Shown here piece after piece: positions 8,211 through 15,647 of a stretch of 40,754 nucleotides of DNA. Source of the DNA: Deltaproteobacteria bacterium. GTDB lineage: Bacteria; Desulfobacterota; Anaeroferrophillalia; Anaeroferrophillales; Tharpellaceae. A model generated the notes under the pieces. That model searched no databases. It saw only the letters and a program-made list of their open reading frames with translations, and was not told the origin of the DNA. The stretch's first letter is position 1. Every line of letters begins with the position of its first letter. The stretch is taken from the NCBI GenBank assembly GCA_016938065.1, contig JAFGVI010000025.1, forward strand, positions 1-40,754, given 5' to 3'. A program made the position numbers and the translations under genes.

Positions 8211-8241
8211 AAAAACCGACTCTTTCAGGGTCGGTTTTTTT
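8211..8241 (+). terminator. Rho-independent terminator after the SH3-protein gene
   Basis: AAAAAACCGAC and GTCGGTTTTTT form an 11-bp stem around an 8-9 nt loop, ending in a run of seven T. It begins 7 bp after the stop codon. The symmetric A/T runs let it also act on the convergent thioesterase transcript, whose gene ends at 8328. Confidence 0.9.
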
Positions 8242-8327
8242 GTGGCACTGATCTGGAGAGGGTATGTCTGCTTTGGGGTTCGACGCAGTTCTTTTTTCTG
8301 GAACGAGCGCTCCTAATTCAGGTGCCT

Positions 8328-8738
8328 CTAATCGAGGGTTACCTTTTTCCGGTAAACAGTGCCCTGGAAAACCGCGACCAGGGCACAACTCTCATCGCGG
8401 ACATCGACCTGATAGGTAGCCAGTTTTGCATTCAGAGCCACCTCCCGGGCTTCGGCCGTGAGGGTGCCCTGGCTGGTGGCCTTGAGGTAGGAGATTGTGG
8501 CGCTGACACCGACGGCGACCGTACCGTGAGAATTTGACGCTACGGCAAAGGCCAGGTCCGCCAGGGTGAAGATTGCGCCGCCATGGGTGATGCCGACCCC
8601 GTTGAGATGTTTGTCCTCGATAGTCAGCGAGGCTTTGGCGTAGCCCGGGCTGAGTTCCAGCAGGGTGATGTCGTTATGGGCCGCAAAGCGGTCCTTTTTA
8701 AAAAAAGTTGTTATTTTTTCCATCTCAATCTGGTTCAT
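8328..8738 (-). CDS. PaaI-type hotdog-fold acyl-CoA thioesterase
   Basis: 136 aa, the usual size. The central motif GITHGGAIFTLADLAFAVA contains HGG (residues 52-54) and the Asp61 expected for the PaaI subgroup, which hydrolyses (hydroxy)phenylacetyl-CoA or other acyl-CoA esters in the cytoplasm. The family works as dimers or tetramers. The gene is alone on the minus strand between two plus-strand genes; its 3' end faces the SH3-protein terminator. The ribosome binding site before the ATG is weak (AGGGATC), and an internal ATG at residue 6 is an alternative. It may trim CoA esters formed by the ligases encoded elsewhere in the window, but that is inference. Confidence 0.9.
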   Translation of the reverse strand: MNQIEMEKITTFFKKDRFAAHNDITLLELSPGYAKASLTIEDKHLNGVGITHGGAIFTLADLAFAVASNSHGTVAVGVSATISYLKATSQGTLTAEAREVALNAKLATYQVDVRDESCALVAVFQGTVYRKKVTLD

Positions 8739-8755
8739 AAAGTCTGATCCCTGCA

Positions 8756-8820
8756 GATTCGGACATCGGCAGATGTCATTGCATGTTTGTCTGAAACAAG
8801 GCTGGGGCCGATGTCGAATC
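8756..8820. other. Long imperfect hairpin with an alternative nested hairpin
   Basis: Arms 8756-8770 and 8807-8820 (GATTCGGACATCGGC against GCCGATGTCGAATC) pair with one bulged base. The segment GACATC (8762-8767) can instead pair with GATGTC at 8772-8777 around a GGCA loop, so two structures exclude each other. It lies in the 285-bp gap between the thioesterase and rubrerythrin genes and would be the leader of the thioesterase on the minus strand. Confidence 0.4.
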
Positions 8821-8937
8821 GGCGAATCTTCCGCCCGGCCGCCATATCGTTTAAACCAGGTTCCGACATATAGTGTGCTTTTGGTTTCGGGGCAAGAGGA
8901 AAAGTGCTGTCTCGGAGCTCTCTTTTGCGTTATGGGG

Positions 8938-8966
8938 TTGACGCGGATTCGGTTTGAGTGTATGAA
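8938..8966 (+). promoter_or_regulatory. Candidate sigma-70 promoter of rubrerythrin
   Basis: TTGACG (8938-8943), 17-bp spacer, TATGAA (8961-8966). The rubrerythrin ATG is about 58 bp downstream, a normal leader length. No obvious PerR- or Fur-like palindrome was recognised around it. Confidence 0.45.
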
Positions 8967-9023
8967 GACTATGTTGGTTTACTTTATTTGGTTTAGTTTA
9001 AAATGTCGACGATGGAGGTTTTG

Positions 9024-9599
9024 ATGGCAACGCTTAAAGGAAGTAAAACTGAAAAAAATATTCTCACCGCCTTTGCCGGGGAGAGTCAGGCACGGAATCG
9101 CTACACCTATTTCGCCAGTCAGGCAAAAAAAGATGGTTATGTTCAGATCTCTGAAATCTTCACGGAAACGGCCGACCAGGAGAAGGAGCATGCCAAACGT
9201 CTTTTCAAACTGCTTGAAGGCGGTGAAGTTGAGATCAGCGGCTCTTTTCCGGCCGGGGTGGTCGGGACAACACTGACCAATCTGAAAGAGGCAGCGGCTG
9301 GAGAGAATCATGAACATACGCAGATGTATCCGGAATTTGCCGTAATTGCGCGGGAAGAGGGTTTCGACGAGATCGCCGCTATCTTTATGGCCATTGCCGT
9401 GGCCGAGAAACAGCATGAGAAGCGTTATCTCGACCTGGCCGCCAATATCGAGGCCGGTCGTGTGTTTAAACGTGATGGCGCGGTGGTCTGGCGTTGTCGT
9501 AACTGCGGCTACCTGCACAGCGGCAATGAGGCACCTGAGTTGTGCCCGGCCTGCGCTCATCCTCAGGCCCATTTTGAACTGCTCGGAGAAAATTATTAG
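9024..9599 (+). CDS. rbr: Rubrerythrin
   Basis: 191 aa. An N-terminal four-helix ferritin-like domain carries the di-iron ligands: the early Glu in FAGESQARNRYTYFA, the pair EKEHAKR, a middle Glu in EFAVIAREEGF and the second pair EKQHEKRY. The C-terminal rubredoxin-like domain has CRNCGY and CPACAHP, giving the four cysteines for one iron. Rubrerythrin reduces hydrogen peroxide in the cytoplasm of anaerobes. The ATG at 9024 was chosen over 9003 because GGAGG lies 5 bp before it. The gene is monocistronic between a promoter candidate at 8938-8966 and the terminator at 9756-9798. Confidence 0.96.
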   Translation: MATLKGSKTEKNILTAFAGESQARNRYTYFASQAKKDGYVQISEIFTETADQEKEHAKRLFKLLEGGEVEISGSFPAGVVGTTLTNLKEAAAGENHEHTQMYPEFAVIAREEGFDEIAAIFMAIAVAEKQHEKRYLDLAANIEAGRVFKRDGAVVWRCRNCGYLHSGNEAPELCPACAHPQAHFELLGENY

Positions 9600-9612
9600 T
9601 AGCTTACAGGTT
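9595..9612 (+). repeat. 18-bp direct repeat, copy 1 (overlaps rubrerythrin stop)
   Basis: ATTAGTAGCTTACAGGTT; it differs from the copy at 9726-9743 at one base. It includes the stop codon of rubrerythrin, so the second copy may be a relic of a duplicated gene end. Confidence 0.6.
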
Positions 9613-9661
9613 ATTTTCTTGTTTTTTTTCAATATTTTTTCAACAATAAAAACAAGAAAAT
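9613..9661. terminator. AT-rich 14-bp hairpin after rubrerythrin
   Basis: ATTTTCTTGTTTTT (9613-9626) and its perfect complement at 9648-9661 enclose a 21-nt loop. It starts 14 bp after the rubrerythrin stop. The stem is weak in GC, so it may be an mRNA-end structure rather than an efficient terminator; the stronger hairpin at 9756-9798 probably does the termination. Confidence 0.4.
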
Positions 9662-9725
9662 GTTCTGATAAGAGTACTTATTTGTGGGCCGTAAAGGCCC
9701 CTTGAGTTGCGGGGCTCGTTCCCGC

Positions 9726-9743
9726 ATTAGTATCTTACAGGTT
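9726..9743 (+). repeat. 18-bp direct repeat, copy 2
   Basis: ATTAGTATCTTACAGGTT; 17 of 18 bases match copy 1 at 9595-9612. It follows directly after a TGCGGG/CCCGCA hairpin (9708-9726). Confidence 0.6.
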
Positions 9744-9755
9744 GCGCATGCGGCA

Positions 9756-9798
9756 GCAAAAAGGCCGTCTCCGGGAAATCCGGGGACGGCCTTTTTGC
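9756..9798. terminator. Bidirectional terminator between rubrerythrin and nadA
   Basis: The arms 9756-9774 and 9780-9798 (starting GCAAAAAGGCCGTC) pair almost perfectly around GAAAT, with A runs on one side and T runs on the other. The hairpin serves the plus-strand rubrerythrin transcript and the convergent nadA transcript ending at 9819. Confidence 0.92.
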
Positions 9799-9818
9799 TT
9801 TGTACTCGCTGATTACTC

Positions 9819-10742
9819 TTAATTTCTCGGCACCGCCAGCATTCTTTCCAGGGCCGAGCGGGCACGGTCGGCAATCTCCGGGTTGACGGTGATGACCGGT
9901 TCCATCTTTTTCAGGGCGTCGCGCAGATCTTTAAGCGTGATCATCTTCATATCCGGGCAGATCATGCGCTGCGGCGAATCCTGGCTGACGGGATGAAAAA
10001 TCCGTTCAGGGTGAGCCTTTCTTAAAGGGTAGAGCATACCTTCTTCGGTGGCAACAATAAACTCCTGGGCATGGGATTGGCGGACAAAGTCGCTCATGCC
10101 GCCGGTGCTGCAGACCCCATCGGCTAATTGTGTGACTTCGGGCCGGCACTCCGGATGGACCATGACCAGGGCTTCGGGGTGTTTCTCTCTGGCCTTGATG
10201 ATGTCGGCGGCGCGAATGGCATCGTGCACGGGGCAGGCGCCATTCCATAAAATCAGCCGCCGGCCGGTCTGTGCCTGCACATAGGCTCCGAGGTTTCGAT
10301 CCGGAACGAAGATGATCTCCCGCTTTTCGGGGATGGATCTGACCACATTGACGGCATTTCCGGAAGTACAGCAGATATCGCTCTCCGCCTTGACTTCGGC
10401 GGAAGAGTTAACGTAAGTGACGACCACAGCCTCCGGTCTCTCCCGGCGCATGCTGCGCAGGGCATGTGCCGTGGCCATATCGGCCAGACCGCAGCCGCAC
10501 TCCAGGCGGGGCAGGAGTACGGTTTTACCGGGGGCCAGAATGGCGGCGCTTTCGGCCATGAAGCGGACTCCGCAGAAAACGATCACAGGCTGATCCAGCC
10601 GGGCGGCGTCAACACTTAAACCCAATGAATCACCGGTAATATCGGCAATATCCTGAATCTCCGGAGGTTCGTAGTTATGGGCCAGAATAATTGCCCGGCG
10701 CTCTTTTTTCAGGTGGTTGATCTCTTCTGTCAGTGTATGCAT
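9819..10742 (-). CDS. nadA: Quinolinate synthase NadA
   Basis: 307 aa, typical of the short bacterial/archaeal NadA. It condenses iminoaspartate with dihydroxyacetone phosphate to quinolinate in NAD synthesis and carries an oxygen-sensitive [4Fe-4S] cluster. Recognisable segments are ILAHNYEPPEIQDIADITGDS, VIVFCGVRFMAESAAIL, LECGCGLADM, NGACPVHDAI, MVHPECRPEV and RMICPDMKMITL; the cysteines in the CGCGLAD, VHPEC or VCSTGG, and MICPDM regions are where the three cluster ligands are expected. No ribosome binding site is evident before the ATG. It lies 80 bp downstream of proC in the same direction and is followed by the terminator at 9756-9798, so it is probably the last gene of the pcnB-proC operon. 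Confidence 0.95.
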   Translation of the reverse strand: MHTLTEEINHLKKERRAIILAHNYEPPEIQDIADITGDSLGLSVDAARLDQPVIVFCGVRFMAESAAILAPGKTVLLPRLECGCGLADMATAHALRSMRRERPEAVVVTYVNSSAEVKAESDICCTSGNAVNVVRSIPEKREIIFVPDRNLGAYVQAQTGRRLILWNGACPVHDAIRAADIIKAREKHPEALVMVHPECRPEVTQLADGVCSTGGMSDFVRQSHAQEFIVATEEGMLYPLRKAHPERIFHPVSQDSPQRMICPDMKMITLKDLRDALKKMEPVITVNPEIADRARSALERMLAVPRN

Positions 10743-10822
10743 GATTTAATCTTGTCGGTTAACGTTGTAACACAGTTGAAATAAGTATGCCTGAGCCTGG
10801 CACGGTAAAGCACAGGGGCGGT

Positions 10823-11632
10823 CTATCGGCCCAGTTCTTCCGAGCGGCGGCAGGCGCTTTTTAAGGCTTCGTTAAAGGCGTGGCGCAGGCCGTTTTTTTC
10901 GAGTTCGGCCAGGCCAGCAATCGTGGTGCCGCCGGGCGAGGTTACCATATCCTTTAATTCCATCGGATGTTTGCCGCTCTCTTTGAGAAGTTCGGTTGAA
11001 CCGAGCACTGTTTCAATGATCAGTTTTCTGGCCAGGTCCCGAGCTAGGCCGAGGCCGACGGCAGCATCAAGCAGGGCCTCAATCACGAGAAAGACATAGG
11101 CCGGGCCGCTGCCGGAGACGGCGGTTACCATGTCCATCGCACTCTCGGGAACGAGCGCGGTTTCGCCGAGACAGGTAAAAATATTCCGGGTCGTTTCGAG
11201 GTGCTGGGCTCCGGCGTGAGTGCCGGCGGCAATCGCTGAGATGCCGCGGTTGATCAGGGCCGGGGTGTTGGGCATGACCCGGACCGTCGGCACCGGTGTT
11301 GAGAGCGCATTTTCCAGGCGTCTGCAGGGCACACCGGCAGCAATCGAAATAAGCAGCTTCGTTTCAGTCAAGGCGGTCGCGATTTCGGTCATGACCGGAT
11401 CGATTACCTGGGGTTTGACCGCAAGAATGATGATGTCACTGTCCGTCACCAGTTCCCGGTTGTTCTGTGGAACCGAGACCCCTAACTCTTCTTTGAGCAA
11501 TTTTTGATTCTTGTCGAGCGCGTCCCAGGCTGTAATGGTCGGTTTTTGCCCGGTCGATTGCAGGCCTTTGATAATGGCTTTGCCCATGTTGCCGCTGCCG
11601 ATAATGCCGATGCGGCAGGTTGTGAGATCCAT
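10823..11632 (-). CDS. proC: Pyrroline-5-carboxylate reductase ProC
   Basis: 269 aa, the standard length. The N-terminal Rossmann motif is IGIIGSGNMGKAIIKGL, the middle has PTVRVMPNTPALI, and the C-terminal dimerisation and catalytic region has VSGSGPAYVFLVIEAL and DMVTSPGGTTIAGLAELE, matching the family signature. It reduces pyrroline-5-carboxylate to proline with NAD(P)H in the cytoplasm. The ATG has an AAGGAAAA site and starts 18 bp after the stop of the deoxyhypusine-synthase-like gene, so the two are in one transcript. Confidence 0.97.
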   Translation of the reverse strand: MDLTTCRIGIIGSGNMGKAIIKGLQSTGQKPTITAWDALDKNQKLLKEELGVSVPQNNRELVTDSDIIILAVKPQVIDPVMTEIATALTETKLLISIAAGVPCRRLENALSTPVPTVRVMPNTPALINRGISAIAAGTHAGAQHLETTRNIFTCLGETALVPESAMDMVTAVSGSGPAYVFLVIEALLDAAVGLGLARDLARKLIIETVLGSTELLKESGKHPMELKDMVTSPGGTTIAGLAELEKNGLRHAFNEALKSACRRSEELGR

Positions 11633-11650
11633 AGTGGTTTTCCTTGTAGT

Positions 11651-12595
11651 TTATTCTTCCAGTCGGGCTAGGATGGCGGCGGCCAGAAGAGGGAACATGA
11701 TTTCATGGTGGCCGATGAGCTGGTAGCCCCGGCCGCTGTTTAAGGTTGGCCGCTTGACGACATTTTCAAAAGAGCGGTAGTGGCGGTTGAAATCCATGTT
11801 GACCGTGGTCAGGTTCTGTACGGGATGACCGAGATTGCGAACCAGCGAAATAGCCTTGAGAAAAACTTCCGGCAGAACCACGGCCGAGCCGAGATTGATA
11901 TAGACGCCATCTTCAAGCTGGGCGACAAGGTTGCAGAATCTGTCGAAGTCTCTGAAACTGGTGCGGCCGATGGCGGCACCGTCAGCGGCCGCATGCATAT
12001 GAATAATATCAGTGCCCATGGCGACATGAACAGTAACCGGCACCTGCATCCGATAACACTGGCCCAGCAGACTCATCTCCCGGTGCGGAAGTTTTTCCTC
12101 CCAGATCATTCTGCCGACTGCGGCTCCCAGGCCGAGCCCTTCGCGATCTCCCAGCAAAATTGCCCGGTTCAACAGTGCACCGGTCTCCTGGGCCATGCCG
12201 AAATTGCCGGCGCTTATACTCTCGGTAACATCCTCCGAGGTGTGCCCGGCGTAGGCCAGTTCAAAGTCATGAATGATGCCGGCGCCATTCAAGGCGATGC
12301 CGGAGATTATTCTCTTTTCAACCAGCTGAAGAATCAGCGGGGTCAGGCCGACCTTGATGACATGGGCCCCCATGCCGAGCAGAATCGGGCACTGGCGGCG
12401 ATGGGCGGTGATGATGGCATTAATAACGCTTCGCAGATCATCGGCGGCGAGAAAGCCGGGCAGTTTGTTAAGGAGGTCGGCGACACTCTCTTTGCCATTG
12501 AGCTTTCTTGCGCAATGGTCGAGGCTGACCTTGCTCGGACGCGAGGCCAGCGGATAGGTGGTCAGTTTGCGTTTGTCCAGTTCAATGTTTTTCAT
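11651..12595 (-). CDS. Deoxyhypusine synthase-like protein
   Basis: 314 aa from the chosen ATG. The middle strongly resembles deoxyhypusine synthases (LLGMGAHVIKVGLTPLI, IALNGAGIIHDFELAYAG, then NFGMAQETG), which bind NAD and spermidine. However, the eukaryotic catalytic signature GGGxxKHH is absent; the C-terminal end instead reads NVVKRPTLNSGRGYQLIGHH. Bacteria have no eIF5A substrate, so homologues must do something else, and homospermidine synthesis is one known role of relatives. The function here is unknown. The start at 12593-12595 (MKNIELDK) was preferred over an upstream in-frame ATG at 12628 because the upstream extension would overlap gmhA far more; the remaining overlap with gmhA is 14 bp. 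proC follows after 18 bp. Confidence 0.85.
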   Translation of the reverse strand: MKNIELDKRKLTTYPLASRPSKVSLDHCARKLNGKESVADLLNKLPGFLAADDLRSVINAIITAHRRQCPILLGMGAHVIKVGLTPLILQLVEKRIISGIALNGAGIIHDFELAYAGHTSEDVTESISAGNFGMAQETGALLNRAILLGDREGLGLGAAVGRMIWEEKLPHREMSLLGQCYRMQVPVTVHVAMGTDIIHMHAAADGAAIGRTSFRDFDRFCNLVAQLEDGVYINLGSAVVLPEVFLKAISLVRNLGHPVQNLTTVNMDFNRHYRSFENVVKRPTLNSGRGYQLIGHHEIMFPLLAAAILARLEE

Positions 12596-13181
12596 GCCGG
12601 GCCGCCATGTTTTTCTCCACCAGACCACAGAGAAGATGACCCAAAAGAAGATGGATCTCCTGAATGCGGGCCGTGTTGGAGCTTGGAACCAGAAGGGCGA
12701 TGTCGCAAAGGTTCAGGCAGTTGCCGCCGTCACGGCCGAGCAGGCCGATACTCTGCAGACCGAGGGCGCGGGCGCACTGTAAACCTTTAACGATGTTTTC
12801 CGAGGTGCCGCTGGTGCTCAGAGCGACGGCGATGTCGCCCGCCCGGCCGAGACCTTCAAGCTGGCGGACAAAAAGTTCGCTGAAAGCGTAGTCGTTGCTG
12901 ATCGAGGTGGTGACCGCGGAATCAGCCGTCAGGGCCAGGGCAGCCAGGGGTTTGCGGTCGAGCAGAAAGCGGTTGATCAGCTCCGCCGCGAGATGCTGGG
13001 CCTGAGTAGCACTACCGCCGTTACCGAAAAAAAGAATCTTGTTTCCTTTTTTTAAGGCATCGCAGCAGCATTGCACCGCTTCCTCTAAAGCCGGGCCGCA
13101 GTCTTTGCAGACTTTTGCCAGCAACTCCTGTAACTGAACAGCGGCTTCGTGCAGAGGTGGGAAGGTTAAATTGTTGTCCAT
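12582..13181 (-). CDS. gmhA: Phosphoheptose isomerase GmhA (SIS domain)
   Basis: 199 aa, the usual size. The SIS fold shows FFGNGGSATQAQHLAAELINRF, the phosphate-binding STSGTSENIVKGL and the metal-binding helix QEIHLLLGHLLCGLVE, all characteristic of GmhA. It converts sedoheptulose 7-phosphate to D-glycero-D-manno-heptose 7-phosphate, the first step to the heptose of lipopolysaccharide core, so a Gram-negative envelope is implied. A closely related DiaA-type SIS protein is the main alternative. The 3' end overlaps the next gene by 14 bp, and an AGGAT site precedes the ATG. Confidence 0.9.
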   Translation of the reverse strand: MDNNLTFPPLHEAAVQLQELLAKVCKDCGPALEEAVQCCCDALKKGNKILFFGNGGSATQAQHLAAELINRFLLDRKPLAALALTADSAVTTSISNDYAFSELFVRQLEGLGRAGDIAVALSTSGTSENIVKGLQCARALGLQSIGLLGRDGGNCLNLCDIALLVPSSNTARIQEIHLLLGHLLCGLVEKNMAARHEKH

Positions 13182-13244
13182 TTTTTTTATTTATCCTATA
13201 AATGTGCTGAACGCAAGATGCTTGTTGGTTTTGCCAGTAACCCC

Positions 13245-14159
13245 TCAATACGAACCTTGCATCATGTCTGTATCTTTGGTTTTCGGGAAAAAATCAAGTT
13301 CGGGAACCTGGTCGATCAGGTTAAGTTCTCTGGCATATTGATAAAAAAGTTTAAGACCGGCCAGGGCCGGGGTATCAAGTCTGTATGAGATTGCCGCTTG
13401 CCAGTAGGCCAGCAGCTGGGAAGGGCTGATAGTGCTTTTCCGGTCTGCTTCGGCCAGGGCGGAAGCGGTCAGCTGGCTGAGCTTTCCCGGCAGTTCCGCT
13501 GCGATTTGAGTCAGGTGCCGGTGCAGGCTGATAATCATTTGACTTTTTTCCGTCAGGGCGGCTTTGCGGCCGAGCCAGAGGGCATAGACAAAGGGCAGGC
13601 CGGTGTAGTGGTGCCAGAGGCGGCCGAGATCGTAAACCTGAAACCCGGCCGGTGGATTATGGTAGAGTTCTAAAGCCTGATCGCCGATGATCAGGGCGGC
13701 CTCGACGGCGGGGCTGGCGGTGAACTCTTTACCGGTCAACTCTTCAGTGCCGAAACTGAGGCTTTGCGGGGCAAGCCCTAGAAACTGAAAAAGGATGATC
13801 TTTAAGAGAAAAACGGACGTCAGGGAGTGGCTTGTCAGGGCGATATTGCAGCCGGTCAGTTGAACAGGCGGACGGCGGCTTAAAAGGATAACGCTCTGCA
13901 CCTCGCTCAAGGAGGTGATGGCGATGTCGGGCATGATAAAGTAATCACATGCCGGGCTGACAGCCGGCAGCATGGAGGAGGAGGGGCTGAGGTCGATTGC
14001 GCCGGTTTCGAGGCCCTGATTCAGTGCCGCCGGATGACCTGAGTGCAGCTGAAAAAGCTTGCCATCAGCCCTCTTCTGCAGTTGGTGATAAAGCGGCCAG
14101 CAGTTGAGATAGTCGATCCGGCCGAGGTTGAGCGGCGCAGGCCTGAGATTTTTGTTCAT
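13245..14159 (-). CDS. mqnA: Chorismate dehydratase MqnA (futalosine menaquinone pathway)
   Basis: 304 aa. The N-terminal LGRIDYLNCWPLYHQL and the later IDLSPSSSMLPAVSPACDYFI and SVILLSRRPP segments match MqnA, a periplasmic-binding-protein-like fold that works in the cytoplasm; there is no signal peptide. It dehydrates chorismate to 3-enolpyruvylbenzoate, the first step of the futalosine route to menaquinone. The ATG overlaps the pcnB stop by 4 bp (ATGA), so translation is coupled. This implies the organism respires with menaquinone. No other mqn genes are in the window. Confidence 0.93.
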   Translation of the reverse strand: MNKNLRPAPLNLGRIDYLNCWPLYHQLQKRADGKLFQLHSGHPAALNQGLETGAIDLSPSSSMLPAVSPACDYFIMPDIAITSLSEVQSVILLSRRPPVQLTGCNIALTSHSLTSVFLLKIILFQFLGLAPQSLSFGTEELTGKEFTASPAVEAALIIGDQALELYHNPPAGFQVYDLGRLWHHYTGLPFVYALWLGRKAALTEKSQMIISLHRHLTQIAAELPGKLSQLTASALAEADRKSTISPSQLLAYWQAAISYRLDTPALAGLKLFYQYARELNLIDQVPELDFFPKTKDTDMMQGSY

Positions 14160-15448
14160 GTCGTTCTATTGATATTGAAAAGGCTGCCGTAGTCAAGACC
14201 GCGGGCTTTGCTGCTGCGGTTTAAGCGTTCTCCCTGCTGAGCCCAGAAGGAAAAATGCGAGGGTGGCGGGGTGGTTGCGGCGGTGCTTACGGCGTAAAAG
14301 AAGAGGGCGGCGAAAAAGTTGTCCCTTTTGAGGAGCTGGTTGATGCGTTTGTCGCCCCGGCCCAGACGATAGAGCAGGGTGAAAATCTCTTTGATGGCAT
14401 GCCGCTGAAAACGGGGCAGGCTGAAACGTTCATTTAAGGGCTTTAAATTTTCATCGATCTTTTCCTGAATAAGATTCAGGCGGTCGCCGTCAGCCAGAGG
14501 GCATTGCCGGAGGATGCCGGGCAGCAGCATGGCGGTAAAGATCATTTTTTCAAGCTCGTTATCATCTTCCGCCAGTGGAAAAAAGTGCTCAATCTGCTGT
14601 ATAAGGGGGATCACTGCCGGAATATGCCCGGCGATCAAGTCCGGCAGCCAATGCTGGTTTATCTGGTATTGCTGGCCCAGAGCCAGAAGCCCGGCCGTCA
14701 CCTTTTTGCTGTAGAGTCCTCTCAACTCTTCGCGTAAGCGGCTGGCGGAAACCCCGGCCAGGGCCGGGGCGCCCAGCATAAGTCCTTTGGCGGTTTCATT
14801 TTCGATTGTGAAATTGAGGCGACAGGCAAACTCCAGGGCTCTGAGGACGCGGACCGGATCTTCGGTAAAACGCTGGTCGGGGTCGCCGATGATGCGTACG
14901 ATGCCATCCTCAAGATCCTTGAGGCCGCTGACATGGTCGATAACGGAAAAATCGGCGATATTATAAAAAAGGGCATTGATTGTAAAATCGCGGCGCAGAG
15001 CGTCTTCATCCGGGGTGCCGAAGAGGTTGTTGGCCAGTTCCGGCTCTTCCTGAATGCGGGCCAGGTCGTCTTCTTCGAGGGTTACCGCCCGGCGAAAGGT
15101 GGCCGTTTCGAAAATTTGCGGGGTGGCCCGGTTGCGGTCATAGAAGAAGATATGAACCAGACGGAAACGCCGGCCGATAATGCGTGAGTTGCGAAAGAGT
15201 TTCTTGATCTGTTTGGGATTTGCGTCGGTAACGATGTCAAAATCGGCGGGCCTCTGCCCCAGCAGCATATCCCGGACCGCACCGCCGGCGAGGTAGGCGG
15301 TAAACCCGCTGTTTTTGAGACGGTAGAGGATTTTAATAGCCTTGTCGTCGATATTTTTGCGCGATATCGGATGCTTTGCCCGGGGAATGATAAGCGGTTC
15401 GGGCGGGCGGTTCCGAAGAGGGTTTCGGGCGGTTTCAGAGGTTTTCAT
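14156..15448 (-). CDS. pcnB: Poly(A) polymerase I-type nucleotidyltransferase PcnB
   Basis: 430 aa. Class II nucleotidyltransferase head with LAGGAVRDMLLGQ (Gly55-Gly56) and ADFDIVTDA (Asp69 and Asp71 as metal ligands), then IIGRRFRLVHIFF (from residue 90), which resembles the motif used to tell poly(A) polymerases from CCA-adding enzymes. Further segments RRDFTINALFYNI and DHVSGLKDLEDGIVRIIGDP follow the family order. It adds 3' A tails to RNA, promoting decay. A CCA-adding role cannot be fully excluded without alignment. It is the first gene of the minus-strand group that continues with mqnA, gmhA and proC. The ribosome binding site is weak. Confidence 0.88.
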   Translation of the reverse strand: MKTSETARNPLRNRPPEPLIIPRAKHPISRKNIDDKAIKILYRLKNSGFTAYLAGGAVRDMLLGQRPADFDIVTDANPKQIKKLFRNSRIIGRRFRLVHIFFYDRNRATPQIFETATFRRAVTLEEDDLARIQEEPELANNLFGTPDEDALRRDFTINALFYNIADFSVIDHVSGLKDLEDGIVRIIGDPDQRFTEDPVRVLRALEFACRLNFTIENETAKGLMLGAPALAGVSASRLREELRGLYSKKVTAGLLALGQQYQINQHWLPDLIAGHIPAVIPLIQQIEHFFPLAEDDNELEKMIFTAMLLPGILRQCPLADGDRLNLIQEKIDENLKPLNERFSLPRFQRHAIKEIFTLLYRLGRGDKRINQLLKRDNFFAALFFYAVSTAATTPPPSHFSFWAQQGERLNRSSKARGLDYGSLFNINRTT

Positions 15449-15493
15449 AAATGCTTTCTTAGGTTGTTGTGGTCTGATCTGTTTTTTTTCGGG

Positions 15494-15522
15494 TTGAGTT
15501 TTTGCCTGCCTTCAAGTATGTA
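15494..15522 (+). promoter_or_regulatory. Candidate sigma-70 promoter of the histidine kinase operon
   Basis: TTGAGT (15494-15499), 17-bp spacer, TATGTA (15517-15522). Just downstream, 15529-15558 can fold with CTGG/CCAG as outer and AGAGT/ACTCT as inner stem, in the leader before the kinase gene. Confidence 0.4.
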
Positions 15523-15587
15523 GGCGGTCTGGAGCTATAGCAGAGTTCGACTCTCCAGGTAAAGTCTTTTGTGGAGATGGAAAAGTA

Positions 15588-15647
15588 ATGTCTAATGCAA
15601 TGTTTGAAGTAATGTCTGAAGCGCAAGGGGAGGGGTCGGGTTGTTAA
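15588..15647 (+). CDS. Possible 19-codon leader ORF overlapping the kinase start
   Basis: ATG at 15588 opens MSNAMFEVMSEAQGEGSGC and stops with TAA at 15645-15647, inside the first codons of the kinase gene in another frame. A GGAGATGG sequence lies at a suitable distance upstream. It could couple translation to the weak TTG start of the kinase. It may equally be chance. Confidence 0.25.
   Translation: MSNAMFEVMSEAQGEGSGC

Noticed and set aside
15521-15560. tRNA-like T-arm (AGAGTTCGACTCT)
   Set aside because: The hairpin resembles a T-arm, but only three pairs hold with the standard loop, and there is no matching acceptor stem, anticodon arm or D-arm at the right distances.
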